This document shows, one piece after another, positions 10,809 through 22,500 of a DNA stretch of 64,000 nt. The notes beneath the pieces were generated by a model. The model was given only the letters and a program-made list of their open reading frames with translations. It ran no database searches and had not been told where the DNA came from. Position 1 is the first letter of the stretch. Each line of letters begins with the position of its first letter. A program made the position numbers and the translations under genes. The stretch comes from Paramarasmius palmivorus (taxonomy: Eukaryota > Basidiomycota > Agaricomycetes > Agaricales > Marasmiaceae), in assembly GCA_037176845.1 (NCBI GenBank), contig JAYKXP010000021.1, positions 434,001 through 498,000 on the forward strand, in the 5' to 3' direction.

Positions 10809-12921
10809 TCAGATCGCAAACGCGCTGATTCCTGACCCAGCAAAAGCCTCCCACCACGAACCCGAATGATTTTTTTCTGTGAATTGCGAAGCGTTAGTCT
10901 TTTCGAAAGGCATAGCCAAGAAAAGGGAGTCTTGCCTTTTCCTTCCTCTTCAACACGCGGTTTTTGTGCCCTGAGGCCCTCGAGCTCTGGGAGTCCTATG
11001 TTTCGGGCGAAGTCGGAAGTAGCGGGATCAAACCCATGGGCAACTTGCCAGTCATAGAGGGCAGTATACGTAGAAGTAGGCCAGGAGATCAATTCGAAAC
11101 TTTGGACGCATGGGGCGAGTTTTGGAACGCCCCATAGTTCAAGTTCGTCCTCTGTCATCTCAGATCGGCCAGTCTCATCCAGGGACCAGAAATGGGTATT
11201 GGTGTGTCCGTTAGTCCATGAACTGAGCTCGGAGATAGTCATGACTTTCACAGGATGAAGAAATAGGTAGATGGGTGGGGGCACTTCGCCATCACAGAAC
11301 CTGAAGAACGCTGCAACGCCATCGTATTGCCTTGTATGTTCGGTCTGTCTGAGGTATAATGTGCGTGTTCCAATGCCTATGAGAGTGCAAAGTGAGTCCT
11401 GATACTACTCTGCATACACAAGGAACAACCACTTACAGAAGTAATCCTCGGTCCCGCTATGCTCTACAAAACGCGAGAATTGCGATAGCCAGCTCGTACT
11501 GGGTATTTCTTGGTCATCGAACCGAGTTACGACGTAAGCATCGTTGTCGCTACTGGAGGCCAACGTAAAGCTGAGAAAGGTGTCAGTACGTCGACCCTTA
11601 AATGAAAAGTCGAAAGGAGGAGCCATGACGGTTGAACACTCACCGTACCAATCCATCTATGTCCAATTGTCTCTCAATCAACCCACTTGCATAATCCCAA
11701 CGCCACAACATCCCAGCTCCCTGGGGCCATCTCGCAAGTGCTTCCAGAGTCGTCGAGTAGACAGTGTCGAAACGCAACCCAACTATTGCACTAGCCACTG
11801 TCTCGTATGGTATACCCGAGAATAACGATTCGAGATCTCGTATCTCTTTATCCTTGAAGTATTTGTCGGGTATATAAGAGCTAAAATTCAAGATCGGTTG
11901 AAGCAAGTGCCTAACACCGTGGAGTAAATGGAGATTTTCCGCATATTGCAGGACGGAACGATGCAAATCTCTAGACTTGTATCGTCTGAGGAAGTCGAAA
12001 ATAGTGTCTTCCTTGAGCATGTCTATGGTCGAAGGGAGAGAGACTTCATGAGGATGAGCGAACCCCGCGGGTGCGTGGCTAAGCGATAATACGGCTCTAG
12101 ATGGGCCGAGGCTTGGAAGAGGACCATCGGGACCAGTGCAAAGGACACCTCGACTCGTGTTCACCCATAGCTTCAAAAATCCATGTTTGAATTCTTGCTA
12201 TAAGGATAGATAAATTACCAATGTAACCTTGCCAATAACTTCAACTTTACCTGCAACCATATCACATACAGTGACATCCATAAACCCGGAGAGCGCGGGT
12301 ACAAATAAACCAGAGGAATCAATTCTATGGAAAGTTATCACTCGCGTGCCAAGAAAGAAAGAAAAAGAGCTTACCATGATGAAAGATCAACATTGGGATT
12401 GCTGATAGGTTGAGACCAAAGAGTTGACATGAACTCGTACTTCTATCGACTAATCAGCGAACAGATTCTACTGTTATGTATAGAAGGCATGACCTGTCCC
12501 GCGAGCATCGCTGGAAATCTTCTTCCCAAACACGACGAGCGTCTTCGCCTTCGTATATCAAGGCAGTAAAATTGGACTGTCTGTCGACCAATTCGATGGT
12601 GTAGATGCTTTTCCGCGCCCTGTCCCTTACGCATAATTTCCCATTCATCGTCCGTATCTCAGTGACATCCACAGAGCCAATGTCCTTCAAGGTGATGACA
12701 TGTCCACGTTTTACGTATTCAAACTGCAGCCACATTCAGTAAGCTTCACGAAAAATTACCAGAATGATAGCACGGCTCACCTCGTCGTACTCTGTGCGGT
12801 CTACTGTCGTCGCCGCCTGACTATGAAAGTGGATGGTTCCAGCATTGAGTTGATTCCCGTGAACGTGATTGAATGTGTTTTTGCCATTGATAGTGATTCG
12901 CGAAGCATTTCTGAAACTCAT
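10809..12921 (-). CDS. Multi-exon protein of unknown function (fungal lineage-specific type)
   Basis: I do not recognise a named domain. Exon 1 begins MSFRNASRITINGKNTFNHV and continues through GNQLNAGTIHFHSQ to RTEYDE; the next begins FEYVKRGHVITLKDIGS. Several exons with good GT-AG borders follow, including one with DFLRRYKSRDLHRSVLQYAE and one with LSSWTNGHTNTHFWSLDE. The body looks globular and cytosolic, without signal peptide or membrane segments. The last intron appears to be GC-AG: donor AAG|GCAAGA near 10932, a CTAAC branch and acceptor CACAG. It gives the C-terminus SGSWWEAFAGSGISAFAI and a stop at 10809. Without that splice the frame continues to 10790 with a less natural sequence. 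The N-terminal style resembles multicopy proteins of mushroom genomes, but that is recollection, not a search result. Confidence 0.65.
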
Positions 12922-13181
12922 AGTGCTTCTGTTCAAACACTGCGAGAGATCTAAGGTAACGGCGAGTATGTAAAATGGAGAGGGGAAGGGAATCGTGGTC
13001 AATAGGTGCTGAGGGAGACGGCTTTAATATGGTCGTTGAATTGAGATTAGGTTTAATACACTTGAGCTGTGTAGAACGCTCATGACATGAGAAAGAAATT
13101 GTCACCGCCCAAACTCCTCTTATCCTAACTGTAAAGGGTAAGTTCAGCGAGGACTTTGCCCATCATAGAATCAAAGGCCTA
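12922..13181. other. Intergenic, nothing recognised
   Basis: This holds the upstream region of the unknown gene that ends at 10809. No RNA gene, repeat or convincing coding exon is seen. Confidence 0.4.
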
Positions 13182-13581
13182 CTATATAATCCAGACAAAA
13201 AGACCCGTCTTAGCCAGTCCACCGTGATGCCTGAAGAAAGCCGGGAAGAGTCGATGGTGGGTCTTGTCAACTGAACGTGAAGCTGTGACATTAGATTTGT
13301 CGAACCCGGCACCCAGATTGACAGTCAGTACTAGTACTTGAGTGCCTGAAACAATGGCGTGATGCGTCAAGGTGAACCAAGTTGACACCGCAAATATATT
13401 CTGGATGTTTCACTGTCGCTTTCATCCCTGCCTCATGACATCCCCAGTAAGTAAGGATTCTAGGAAGCAGCAAATAAGAGACGCACCAAGGAACCAAGAA
13501 TCTTTGTGCCATCATTGCAATCCGTGCTTTATGAAGACCAAGGCGACATAGTAGTTGGACACTAGGCGAGGAACGCGCCAT
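13182..13581 (-). CDS. Small hypothetical protein, possibly spliced
   Basis: This is weakly supported. An ATG at 13581 opens MARSSPSVQLLCRLGLHKAR. Two GT-AG introns with ordinary consensus (one starting GTGCGTC, one starting GTGTCAA) would join it to MKATVKHPEYICG and then to GTQVLVLTVNLGAGFDKSN, ending at a TAG at 13182. The product would be about 100 residues with no recognised domain. It could equally be a chance open frame between genes. Confidence 0.3.
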
Positions 13582-14482
13582 GGTCTTTCTGTAAATTTAG
13601 CGTGAGTTAGCGTGTTAGAAATCAATATTTTTCAGCGATACTTACTGTTGAATATTTCATCATGTTGAGTGTTTCGCAGCAGTTTGACCGAGATGGTGAT
13701 GGTTGAGAGCAGAGCCGCGGCGTTAGGGCTAGGCGAACCGAATTCGACCATGTGCTTCTCTCTCGGCCAATTCTTCAAGCTTCAATGTTCATCGATACCC
13801 TTTTCAATACTGTGGCCCTTAAACGTCGATCAGATCTGTTCACCCCGGTAATAGCTCACAATTACACAGGCATAATGTCAAGGTTTCGAGGCTTCAGCTT
13901 CAGGCATTCAGAGAATCGGCGATCCATTCCAAGCTTTCTGTCCAATCTAGAAAAATGAAGTAGGGAGGATGGAGATGGAGAGTCCGCTCATACTCATGCA
14001 AACTCTTCAAACGTGCCACGGCTCCCTCAAGTTTTGGTGTGTTATCCCATGAGTGTGCGCAGTGGAAAAGATTCTGTCTTGGGAGACGTCTGGGGATGGG
14101 ATTTGGTGCGTCTGCTAAACCTCTTTCCTGTATATACACGGGATTAACCTGATTTCGGACTCTGCTCCACGACAGGACGACGTGCGTCAAGTGCCCAGGT
14201 CCTTCCGAGTCACTTGAGTGTTATCCAAAACGCTGACCTTCAAACTTCAAGTCTCTTCGGAGCACAGACTGCGGTACACATTGCTGGTTTTAATGCGACT
14301 ACGCGGACACAACGTTGCAATCGCACAGCCTCGGCAGCCAGAAGTTGTCATAGAGGAACTACGAACCCGGAGATATTCCAAGGGCTCCCACTGTTGGCAG
14401 AATAGAGCACTCCTATTACGATTCATACTGCATTGCACGAAAAACGTTGATACATGGCTTCCTGTATACAGAAGAAACTAAT
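13582..14482. other. Intergenic, no supported gene
   Basis: Open frames here are short and overlap on both strands without family resemblance. The right end leads into the cullin fragment. Confidence 0.35.
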
Positions 14483-14905
14483 TCACGCTACATACTTGAA
14501 TTGATTCCTATTCTCCGGTTCTCTCGACGTGTATTCCTCCTCCACCAGAACGTCGATACGCTTCTTAATCATCGCCACATCCGACTTGAAGTGCTTCTTC
14601 AGAGCATCCGCCGTCTCCGTAATCAACGCTTCAAACTGCATGTTCTTCTTCGCCTTCATGATCCTGATAACGGCCGCATCAATAGTATGCTTTCGCTCAT
14701 CCTCGATATTGAGGTTCGTTCGTTCAGATTCCTCCTCCTGCAACCAAGGTCAGGTGCCGTATCGAAAACGTGATGCAAAAGACACGCACGGTAACTTGAG
14801 CTTGGATAGAATTGATATGGACTTTGGTTTTGCCGTCCTTGAAACCAGGGTTGAACCGAAAGATGTCCTTGTCCTTGACGTAGCGCTTCCCAGCCTTGCA
14901 CTATA
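14483..14905 (-). pseudogene. Cullin-4 C-terminal fragment
   Basis: This truncated duplicate covers the last two exons of the cullin-4 gene at 22.5 kb. It reads from DKDIFRFNPGFKD through an intron to EEESERTNLNIEDERKHTID, and on to RIMKAKKNMQFEALITET and the terminal NQFKYVA. The winged-helix/neddylation domain is open, including the Lys in RIMK, but nothing upstream of about residue -130 from the end is present. The sequence ends abruptly near 14905. With no cullin repeat domain it is almost certainly non-functional as a scaffold. Confidence 0.85.
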
Positions 14906-15585
14906 GCTAATTGTCCCTGCCTTTCTCTCGTCCACGCCTGACCCAGTGTATCTCTCCCCACCTCCCCCAATGGCACCGTAGGAGGCGTTCATTAGGTGCT
15001 TCAACACCCCCACGACGTATCATGCTGACAATTCCAGGAACCTGGTCCAAACGACTAAACAGCCTCATCTCGTTGGACAGGTCTCAATGTGCGAAGAAAA
15101 AAAGGAGCCAGAGTTCGATTCATGGTGGAGCTGGGGGTGTAGATAAGAGGAGCCGAAGAAGGGGAAATGGAAGCTTCAGTTGAGCGTGCAGCTCAGAAAG
15201 CCCAGAACCTGGGCTTGGCGTATGGATCTGGAAGATAGAGCTCTGAAGAGTGGGCTACGAGGTGGTAGGATGGCGGAGAGATATCGACGAAGGCTGGCAT
15301 GCAGGTGTAGTAATGAAATGTTCTTCCCAAGCTTGCCGGTATGACCAAAAGACTGGAACTGGGCCTCAGCTAGGTTTCGTTGCGGTTGGAGACGATTGGC
15401 TGTCAGAAAGACGCGTTGGAAAAGTGAGATACAGGGAGCACTTACTAGTACACCAAAACTAACTCAGCCGTCGATTCTACCATGTCCATTTTTGTATCCA
15501 AAACCCTATCGTCACCCCATGCACCACCGTGAGCGCATTCACGACTTGGTGGAATGGTCGACACAATGCCCAATAGTTAGCGTGA
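14906..15585. other. Unassigned stretch, possible degenerate exons
   Basis: Minus-strand pieces such as VDISPPSYHLVAHSSELYLP look protein-like, but they fall in different frames and are broken by stops. They may belong to the gene that starts at 16095. No family was recognised. Confidence 0.25.
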
Positions 15586-16095
15586 TCAAGGGGAGCGGGT
15601 GTAATCGCATAGGCTTGGATTCTCGGTTGCGGTAACAGGGCCATATACGGAGAAGTAGGCTGGGATCATCGTGGAGATGTTCATCGTGCGGAGTCTTGAA
15701 AGGTGGGTGTGTACGAGGTGGTTGAGGCTTTGTGGGCAGGACTGTAACGGTTTGAGCTTGGAATGATTGGGAATGGGGTCGACGTAGTGTCGAGGAGCGC
15801 ATTTGGAACGGTGATAGCGACGTTTTGGGACATCGAAGGGAAGGGATAAATCTTCGAAGGTATAGCTAGCATTTTTGGTCTGCATTTGCCGACAATTAGC
15901 AACGGTGAAAAGCATTGAGAGTAGTGTGCATACCAACAACCACAGATCTTGAGGTGTATCTTGAATTCGAATTGGTCGAGTTACTGGTTAAATGGTATGC
16001 AGAAAATAGTTGAACGCACCTTTATAGGCCCACAGGAATGAAAGTGTTGAGAGCAGCAGATAGAAAGCGCTCCGTTGTCGATGCATAAGGGTCAT
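15586..16095 (-). CDS. 5' part of an unidentified gene with signal anchor; possibly broken downstream
   Basis: An ATG at 16095 (or 16086) gives MTLMHRQRSAFYLLLSTLSF, a basic start followed by a hydrophobic helix, so a secreted or type II membrane protein is likely. Two introns with correct phase (GTGCGTTC...CAAG and GTATGCAC...GCAG) lead to DTPQDLWLL and then TKNASYTFEDLSLPFDVPKR. After that the frame reaches a TGA at 15586. A neighbouring frame carries other plausible coding, which suggests a frameshift or missed introns. Function is not recognised. Confidence 0.35.
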
Positions 16096-16389
16096 CACGT
16101 GGTTTTAAGTCGAAACCACTTCAAAATTCAGAAATAATTCTCAGACACATTTTCGCGGAAAAAGAGCTGCGGTCAATCCTTGCGAAGGGTCTCCTCGAGG
16201 GACGCTCCAAGCCTTTTTTGCTAATTTTTGAGTCTATGAATTGCTTTTGAATTTTCAAGCAATTTTTGGGACGTCTTAATAGAGTCTAAGCGCCTGTTTA
16301 TTCCGACACGTGATGTCCCCAGTCCTGCCATAACGAACTCGTAATATTTATTCCGCAAAGACCACCGTCAACTACGAGGGTCAAGCCTG

Positions 16390-16465
16390 CTCCTTCATCT
16401 TCTCCTTCGCCAACTCAAGTTTTATGCTTGACCGAATTTAGCATCGTAATCTGCAGGATCGTGTT
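16390..16465 (-). pseudogene. Short cullin-4 scrap
   Basis: About 75 bp resemble the intact cullin-4 around 23436-23520. It shares CTCCTTCGCCAACTC on the plus strand and the exon/intron junction that includes AGCATCGTA. It is too short to encode anything and is flanked by unrelated AT-rich sequence. Confidence 0.6.
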
Positions 16466-16469
16466 AGCA

Positions 16470-18500
16470 AGCCCAATGAACAGAAATTCAACTTCGTCTC
16501 TTCTTTGGAAAATGTAGGAATTGTAGGCTTTGTGTACGGTGTAGCTACAGTTACCGTAAAGATGTCTAATAGCTACCTGTGAAAGTGTACAGGTGTGGCG
16601 TGATTGAACAGGGGCCGTGTAATTGACCAGCACACATAAAAATCCACGTACATGCATGAAAATCATCAATATCATTTCGGCTCATTTTCTTCCATGGCCA
16701 CTAGGTCTGTTTTCTTCCATTTTTTTTCGTCAATTTCCATTTTCATTCATTTTGGCCATTATTTTCTATTTCGCTGATTTTCTTACATGTTCATACATAT
16801 TTATTAGGCTACCGTTTTCCCGATGTGGATTCCTGGCAAGCCGTCTTTACTTGCACAGAAGACAATCGTTCTGTATGAATCCGAGACTGACGGGGTCCTG
16901 AGGGACGGATTCGCACGGAGCCCGCGGCCGATCGTTTTTCTACTGTACCGATCTCAGATCTCAGGCGACACGCGTCAAGACTCAACGCTCTCAGACGCTC
17001 TCTCTCTTGATCTACTGATAGCGGTTGTGGCATGAGTGTCTACAGACAACAGCGGATGCCTCTATGCAGAAAGAATTCTTCAAATTTTTCAAATTCAGCA
17101 TTTGTACTGTTCCTGCTCGATGATGATCTACGCGGGACTATTTCCCCGTTTTTCCTGGCTAACAGCGGTTATGGCGTGAGTCTCCGTCTCCAGACTAGTC
17201 AATATGTATGCGAGGACATAATGATACAGAGTACATACTTTCGATGCTCGGTATATTACACATCTGTCCCGTACACAGAAGAATCCTTCAAATCCAGCAT
17301 TTGTACTGTTCCTGATCGGCGATGATCGCAGCGACGATTCGGGTTCGGCACAAACTTGAACAGGGTTCAGGTTCGTCATGGACACCTGCCCACTTTGTGC
17401 CCACTCCGATCACTCTGGCTACCGAGCTCATCCTCATCTTCATGGCTCTGCCTCGTGTAGTGACAATTCCTTGCCAAAAACGCTGAAGGCCCGGGGAAGT
17501 CTTGTAGTTTGTTGAAATTTACCCGGTTTCAGGCTTCAGCTGACTTTGACGCCCTTCTCTCCAGCCCCCAGAACCCCAGTGAACCAAGTCATTCTGTCAG
17601 CCAATACAGCATATCTAAACGCAAAAGTTCAAGCTTCGCGTGCTGTTTTGAGCGAAACTTGAAATCGCTCAAGTCGTGAATGGCATCCGGAAAACCGAGT
17701 TTGCGGATATGCACCGATACCATGAAGCATGATGCTCAGGTGTGTGCTTACCTTTCAATATCACCCAAATCTCGATTCTCGATCAACTTCCATAGTAAGC
17801 AGCTTGTTTACAGGGTCTGCAGAAGTCCTGCACGCCACGAGGTTGACGCGAACGGTCAAACTAGGGTTCTGAGGCCTGGTTCTCATTTGTGATAAATGGT
17901 ATGATTCAGGCGAATAATGTGATGCTCGATTTCCAAGGAACAGAAACGAGGATTAGGAAGTCGCACTCATATGTTTACTGCACACGTGCACAGCAGCGCA
18001 GATGTCCTCTATCCACGTTTGGGGTCAGTTGGCATTGGTTCTCTTTCAGTTTAATTTAACTTGTCGGGCGAGGTAAAGGAAGTCTACTTAGTTCATTTAC
18101 TCGGGCTCGCTTAACCTCTGTATCACCACCATTTGTGAAGGACTTGCTGCACGAACGCAACATAAGGCTGATTTGAATGCCAGCACCAAGAACGCTTCAA
18201 TGTCATAGTCTTTGATGAGGAAGATACGAACGATGGTAAGATCTAGAGTTCAAGAATGCTGGTTGGCTACACCGATTGTACAGAGGTGAGACCCAATTCA
18301 TTTCCCGATACGTCCACAGCACTAGAATGATAACAAGTGCCTTCGCCACTACAGCAATTAACACGGCTGTTGTACAGAATTACCTGAGGAAAGATAAAAA
18401 GGTTGTGAATCCTGGCTCTAAGATCTAAGCTCCCGGACTACAAACCCCAGAGCACACATAACCCTCCTTTGTCCTCAACAATAATCCCTATACAAAGTTA
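16470..18500. other. Gene-poor, AT-rich intergenic stretch
   Basis: It contains pyrimidine-rich low-complexity DNA (about 16670-16800) and a diverged direct duplication at 17017-17330. No coding family, RNA gene or transposon ends were recognised. Confidence 0.4.
17017..17330. repeat. Diverged direct duplication
   Basis: Two adjacent units share in the same order TAGCGGTT.TGGC.TGAGT, CAGAA.GAAT.CTTCAAAT, CAGCATTTGTACTGTTCCTG and CG.TGATGATC. The first runs from about 17017 to 17136 and the second from about 17160 to 17330. The second has an insertion near its middle. Confidence 0.65.
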
Positions 18501-18714
18501 CTAGCGATATGCTTGCTGACGCAAACCGGTACGCTAATACATCCACTGTCCAACCATCAAGGTGCTCACAGAACGTAGTGATGCAGACTCTCTGCCTCTG
18601 TCACGAAACAGGGGCTGGGAAGTGTCATGCTTCAGGGAAGATTCCTCTTTGTCAAGTCAGCATCTTGACCACAATTCCCGAATCAAAGCTGGCAGTCGAA
18701 GCATAGATAATTTC

Positions 18715-19294
18715 ATGGAGGATAGCTTTCAACCTCACATTGCCATCCATAATGTTGATGTTGGTCATTATCCGAATGTGTACCAGCCCGGGTATACGCC
18801 ATTGTCAGACTATGTATACTTACCCCAAACCCAGTGGGTGTCTTGCTCAGATGCCTTTGACCAAACACCTTTCCCGGCTTACACCAGTGGCTATACCTAC
18901 ACCATACCCCCAATGGTACTCAACGAGCTACAACAGAGTCCGATGACGCGAAATGTCGAGGCAAAGAAATCTGTCGTAGCCTCAGACCGAGTCCGAGCTG
19001 CGAGTGAGAAGCGCAGGCTGAAACAACAAGGTCCCGGGGAGAAACTGTACCATTGTACAGATTTTTTTCCATGCACGGCTACCTTTACAGCCCGTCACAA
19101 CTTGAAAAGTGAGCTTTGATTTAACATTAGTCCAGCGTGCTAACGGCTTTACGCTTGAATCAGATCATATCAATTCTCATTTGGGAGAGAAGCCGTACAA
19201 ATGTCATTTCTGCCCCAAAAAGACAGTCACCTTGTCGGATATCAAGCGCCATATCAAGTCATGCAAACTGGACCCCTCCAGACTGAAAGCTTGA
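18715..19294 (+). CDS. Two-finger C2H2 zinc-finger protein, family copy 1
   Basis: This is a probable DNA-binding nuclear protein; its target is unknown. Exon 1 (18715-19108) starts MEDSFQPHIAIHNVDVGHYP and is rich in Pro, Tyr and Gln. It reaches the family signature VVASDRVRAASEKRR and the first half of finger 1, YHCTDFFPCTATFTARHNLK. A GT-AG intron (19109-19163) splits finger 1. Exon 2 supplies its histidines (HINSH) and finger 2, YKCHFCPKKTVTLSDIKRHI. Finger 1 is C-x5-C-x12-H-x3-H. In finger 2 the final His position reads IKSC, so the last ligand may be Cys. An in-frame upstream ATG at 18562 would extend the N-terminus. At least five related copies lie at 26.5, 32.2, 43.8, 48.9 and 55.0 kb. 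Confidence 0.8.
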
Positions 19295-19971
19295 CCACCC
19301 ACACATTGTACGACATCGGTTGCTCCTGCTGGAGCATACCCTAGTTCGAGTAATCAGACTCATATATAACAGATGAACCATGCAGTTATACGTACAAATT
19401 CCATATTTCTATATTGCAGTGCGATGTTATACTAAGTAGCTTCGAGTGATTCTTATGGTACTTGATAATTATCTGAACTTTTTTGCGCGAACGTCAGCAT
19501 CCAGAGCTCCACCATTGAACGGCCCGATATGTCATGTGTATGACATTTTCCTCAGGCTGTTCGAAGTTTCGAGGTATGTCATTGTCACGATGCACGGGCC
19601 GTCGCGCCTTGGATGTACAGCACACATAGCTGGGTTTGACGCAGTCATGTGGATGTCACGTAGGAGTTCTTTGCTGTTGTCGTATACTGCAAAATACCAG
19701 CCATGAGGTGGGCACTTGTACTTGGAGTTCAGGGGGGCCAAATTTCGTGGACGGATCGACGGGATAATCAGCGGTGGCATGCCCGTCTATGTGGGGACAT
19801 ACTGACCTGAACGTTGACTGTGCGTTTGACCCGCAAGATTGTGACCGGCACTGTTGCTCTCGGTGTCTTCGCGTCAGATTTCGCCCCTTCACATGCTTTG
19901 TACGTTGAGACTGTGCCGATTAGTCAGTAATGCTCATAGCCGGCCTAAATCTGCAGTTGTCCGCCAGGCTT
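19295..19971. other. Intergenic, nothing recognised
   Basis: Short opposing open frames only; no family resemblance or repeat structure seen. Confidence 0.35.
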
Positions 19972-20790
19972 CTAGGAATATAAACAATCAATGTAAAACT
20001 CTGATTGAGGCTCGCATACGGCGTCGGAAGCGAGAATGAGTTCTATCACGGATAATGAGTTGGACTTTACGCAGGAGCATGGGTGAATTTACTCACCGAC
20101 GATTGTCCTGGTGTAGACGCCTCGTTTGGACCAGATGAATAACGAGAAGCCGCCGACTATCCCCTGAAAAATGCGCCTAGACCCCTGAGTGAAGTGTGCA
20201 GGTCTATACAATGATCCTTGGTAGAACAGGAAGTTGGCGAAGACTAAGGAAACAGCGGTTTCGGCTTCTCTGGGATAAATGATCAATGATTGAGGCGAGT
20301 ACATCCGTGATTTGCCAGCTTTTGGGTTTCTAGGAGCTTCTTCATCGCCAACGTCATCCATCGCGCGTCCTATGTCGCTCAACAATTGATCAATAGTACG
20401 AAATAGAGACGCACACGTGAATAGAACCCAAGACAATCAGACGTCGGCTTCAGATACGCGCGGTGCTAAAGCTGCAGAGCGAGGCGGGGTATAATTCGAT
20501 TGAATGGATTCTTGGACCTGTCTGGCCTTTTGAGCGAATAGAAAAGTATGTCCTTGGATCCTGTGGGGGTATGTGGGCATAACGGACTCGTGATGGCTCG
20601 AAATCGATTCTTGAGTCTCTCTTTGCGTAAGACAGTCGACGTCGTTCAAAAGAAAGCTTTGAAGAAACTCTGGTGTCGTGATGTGAGAAGGAGACTGACG
20701 ACTATAGTTGCCGAGTAGTCCATGGATTTGGACCGTATATCCCCCTTTGCTGGCAGCCGAAACGCCAGCTCCTTGCTATTGGAGTTGAAT
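19972..20790 (-). CDS. Unidentified multi-exon protein linked to repeat R1
   Basis: Function is not recognised. The minus-strand frame runs from GGYTVQIHGLLGNYSRQSPS through ITTPEFLQSFLLNDVDCLTQ, MPTYPHRIQGHTFLFAQKAR and NYTPPRSAALAPRVSEAD. An intron leads to DIGRAMDDVGDEEAP and ETAVSLVFANFLFYQGSLYR. A GTGAGT intron then leads to ELILASDAVCEPQSEFYID and a TAG at 19972. Coding potential is supported by recurrence of the same stretch elsewhere. The MPTYPHRIQ...FLFAQKA segment has a homologue near 28772-28996, and ITTPEFLQSFLL resembles pieces at about 47.1 and 54.15 kb. The start exon was not found; it may lie in the R1 region upstream. Confidence 0.45.
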
Positions 20791-20899
20791 CGGTGGGCAG
20801 ATTGGAATTTTGGCGATATGTATAGGCTTCCAGAAAATCAACAGGAAATAGAAAGCAAAGCGGAGGAAAAAAGCGCGGGATCAAAACGAGGCCGCGGTC

Positions 20900-21535
20900 C
20901 ACAGACAGCGGTCCATAGACAACACCACCATCGCCATCACCCGATTCACCTTTCTCTCCTTAAACTCGCAGGTTACTCGCAGGTATCGAAACTCTCGCGA
21001 TCTAATGGACATGGATCAGGACGTTCAAGGCTTAGGCTACGGAATGGGACATTTGGTCTGCTGGCAGAGCGGTGCTATTCCCCTCGAGGGGAACTGGGAT
21101 ACTCGGATTGAATCTTTTGTGGGTTTCCGAGTCGTCCTTTACTCTTTTCTTTTCATGATCCCTCCAGTATACACTCAACCAAAGAATCTCGAATCCAACG
21201 GACACCATGGCTCACATCTCACCAGCAAAATCACCCTATCGGATCACCTTTCTGTCGTTGACTATCGCTCGTGTCGATCTGAACAAGACCGTAAAATCTG
21301 TAGAGCAAAATATCGAGCGAGCATGTTGAGCTACAGCTACTTTACACGGTATGGCTCTGTTATGCTCTGTCTCGATACTGCCACTGACATTTGCAACCCG
21401 GCGCCAGACAACCCCAGAATCGTCCTCGGCCCATTCCTTGGATCGAACTGAAGATCGATTCTTCCAGCTTGGCTTTTTCACTCCAGTGAAAAGTCTCTGA
21501 GCTCAATGATACAAGACCCAGGTCACGCTTTGGAG
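20900..21535. repeat. Dispersed repeat R1, copy A
   Basis: This is the best preserved of five copies of a roughly 0.6-kb sequence. Shared landmarks on the plus strand are GGACATGGATCAGGACGTTC, TATCGAGCGAGCATGTTGA, TCTGTCTCGA, and near the right end AAAAGTCT.TGAGCT.A.GATACAAGACC. In this copy a 148-codon open frame beginning MDQDVQGLGYGMGHLVCW runs 21011-21451. It is broken in the other copies, so coding is doubtful. Confidence 0.65.
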
Positions 21536-22500
21536 TACAACACTGTGTCGCTCGAGCTAGAGAAGAGAGCGGCAGGAGAAGAAATTATAGATGTAGACAG
21601 TGGACAGCGGCACGAAAGAGGAATATCGTACGGTTTTCTCTCTGCGCTCAACGAAACCTCGCTGATACGTCCTCAAGTTTGATGGTTTCTAGCAACCCCT
21701 CGATGTTCACAGTGGACGCCTTGCAATTGAACCCGGCACCCGACATCTCTCATTACACGTATTGCTCGTAGCGGAACGGATCCTCTATGGTCCATGTCAT
21801 AGCTACCATGTCCAAGCTCATTTACCACACTCTGCAGGCAGACTGTCTTCGTCCTTTGCGATGCGTCGGGTTTCCTATCTCACCGAGTTTCCATCGAGTT
21901 CGTCGTACTATACTCGAATTGGCGGTATGTTCCTTCAAGTTTGGAGTGTAGTTTCTTCGCTGATGTTCTCCTGAAGGAAGAGCTCGCGTTACGCATTTGG
22001 ATGCTATAGAGTCCATTTTCAATAACCCGCTTATGTTCCGAAGGTCCGTGTTTTGTACTACTTATTCGTGCCCATCTAGGCTTTGCTTACTGATTATACA
22101 GGCTCGATGATCATTGATATTCCCTTCCGAGTCACTGTAGCTCTCGAGGTAAGCATCGTTTTTACCTGCACCTTGTCCTCCCGATATCGATTCCCCAGGA
22201 CTGATGGACTCGGGTGTCAGGACATCATTCGCTACTACCTAATCGCAGTATGTGTACGCCAAACATGGTGAGGTGTAGGAAGCTAGATATCCACCAGCGG
22301 TTTGGCCACTAGAGTTACGGTCACAAGGAACCTTGGATACTGAAAGCTGTCGCGGAGGATCTAAGTATGGACAAAGCGTCTGGTCCCTTGTCTATTCTAT
22401 ATATCTTATATTCCACGCCTTTGTCCATACTTTTACGAACCCCCAAGATCACGCTACTGCGAGCAATACTCCGTTGCACCAAAAATGTTGATACATGGCT
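21536..22500. other. Intergenic region downstream of cullin-4
   Basis: No gene was recognised. It contains the cullin-4 3' flank at its right end. Confidence 0.35.

Noticed and set aside
21011..21451. Open frame in R1 copy A as a protein gene
   Set aside because: The same sequence is interrupted in the four other copies and the translation shows no recognisable domain; kept as a repeat.
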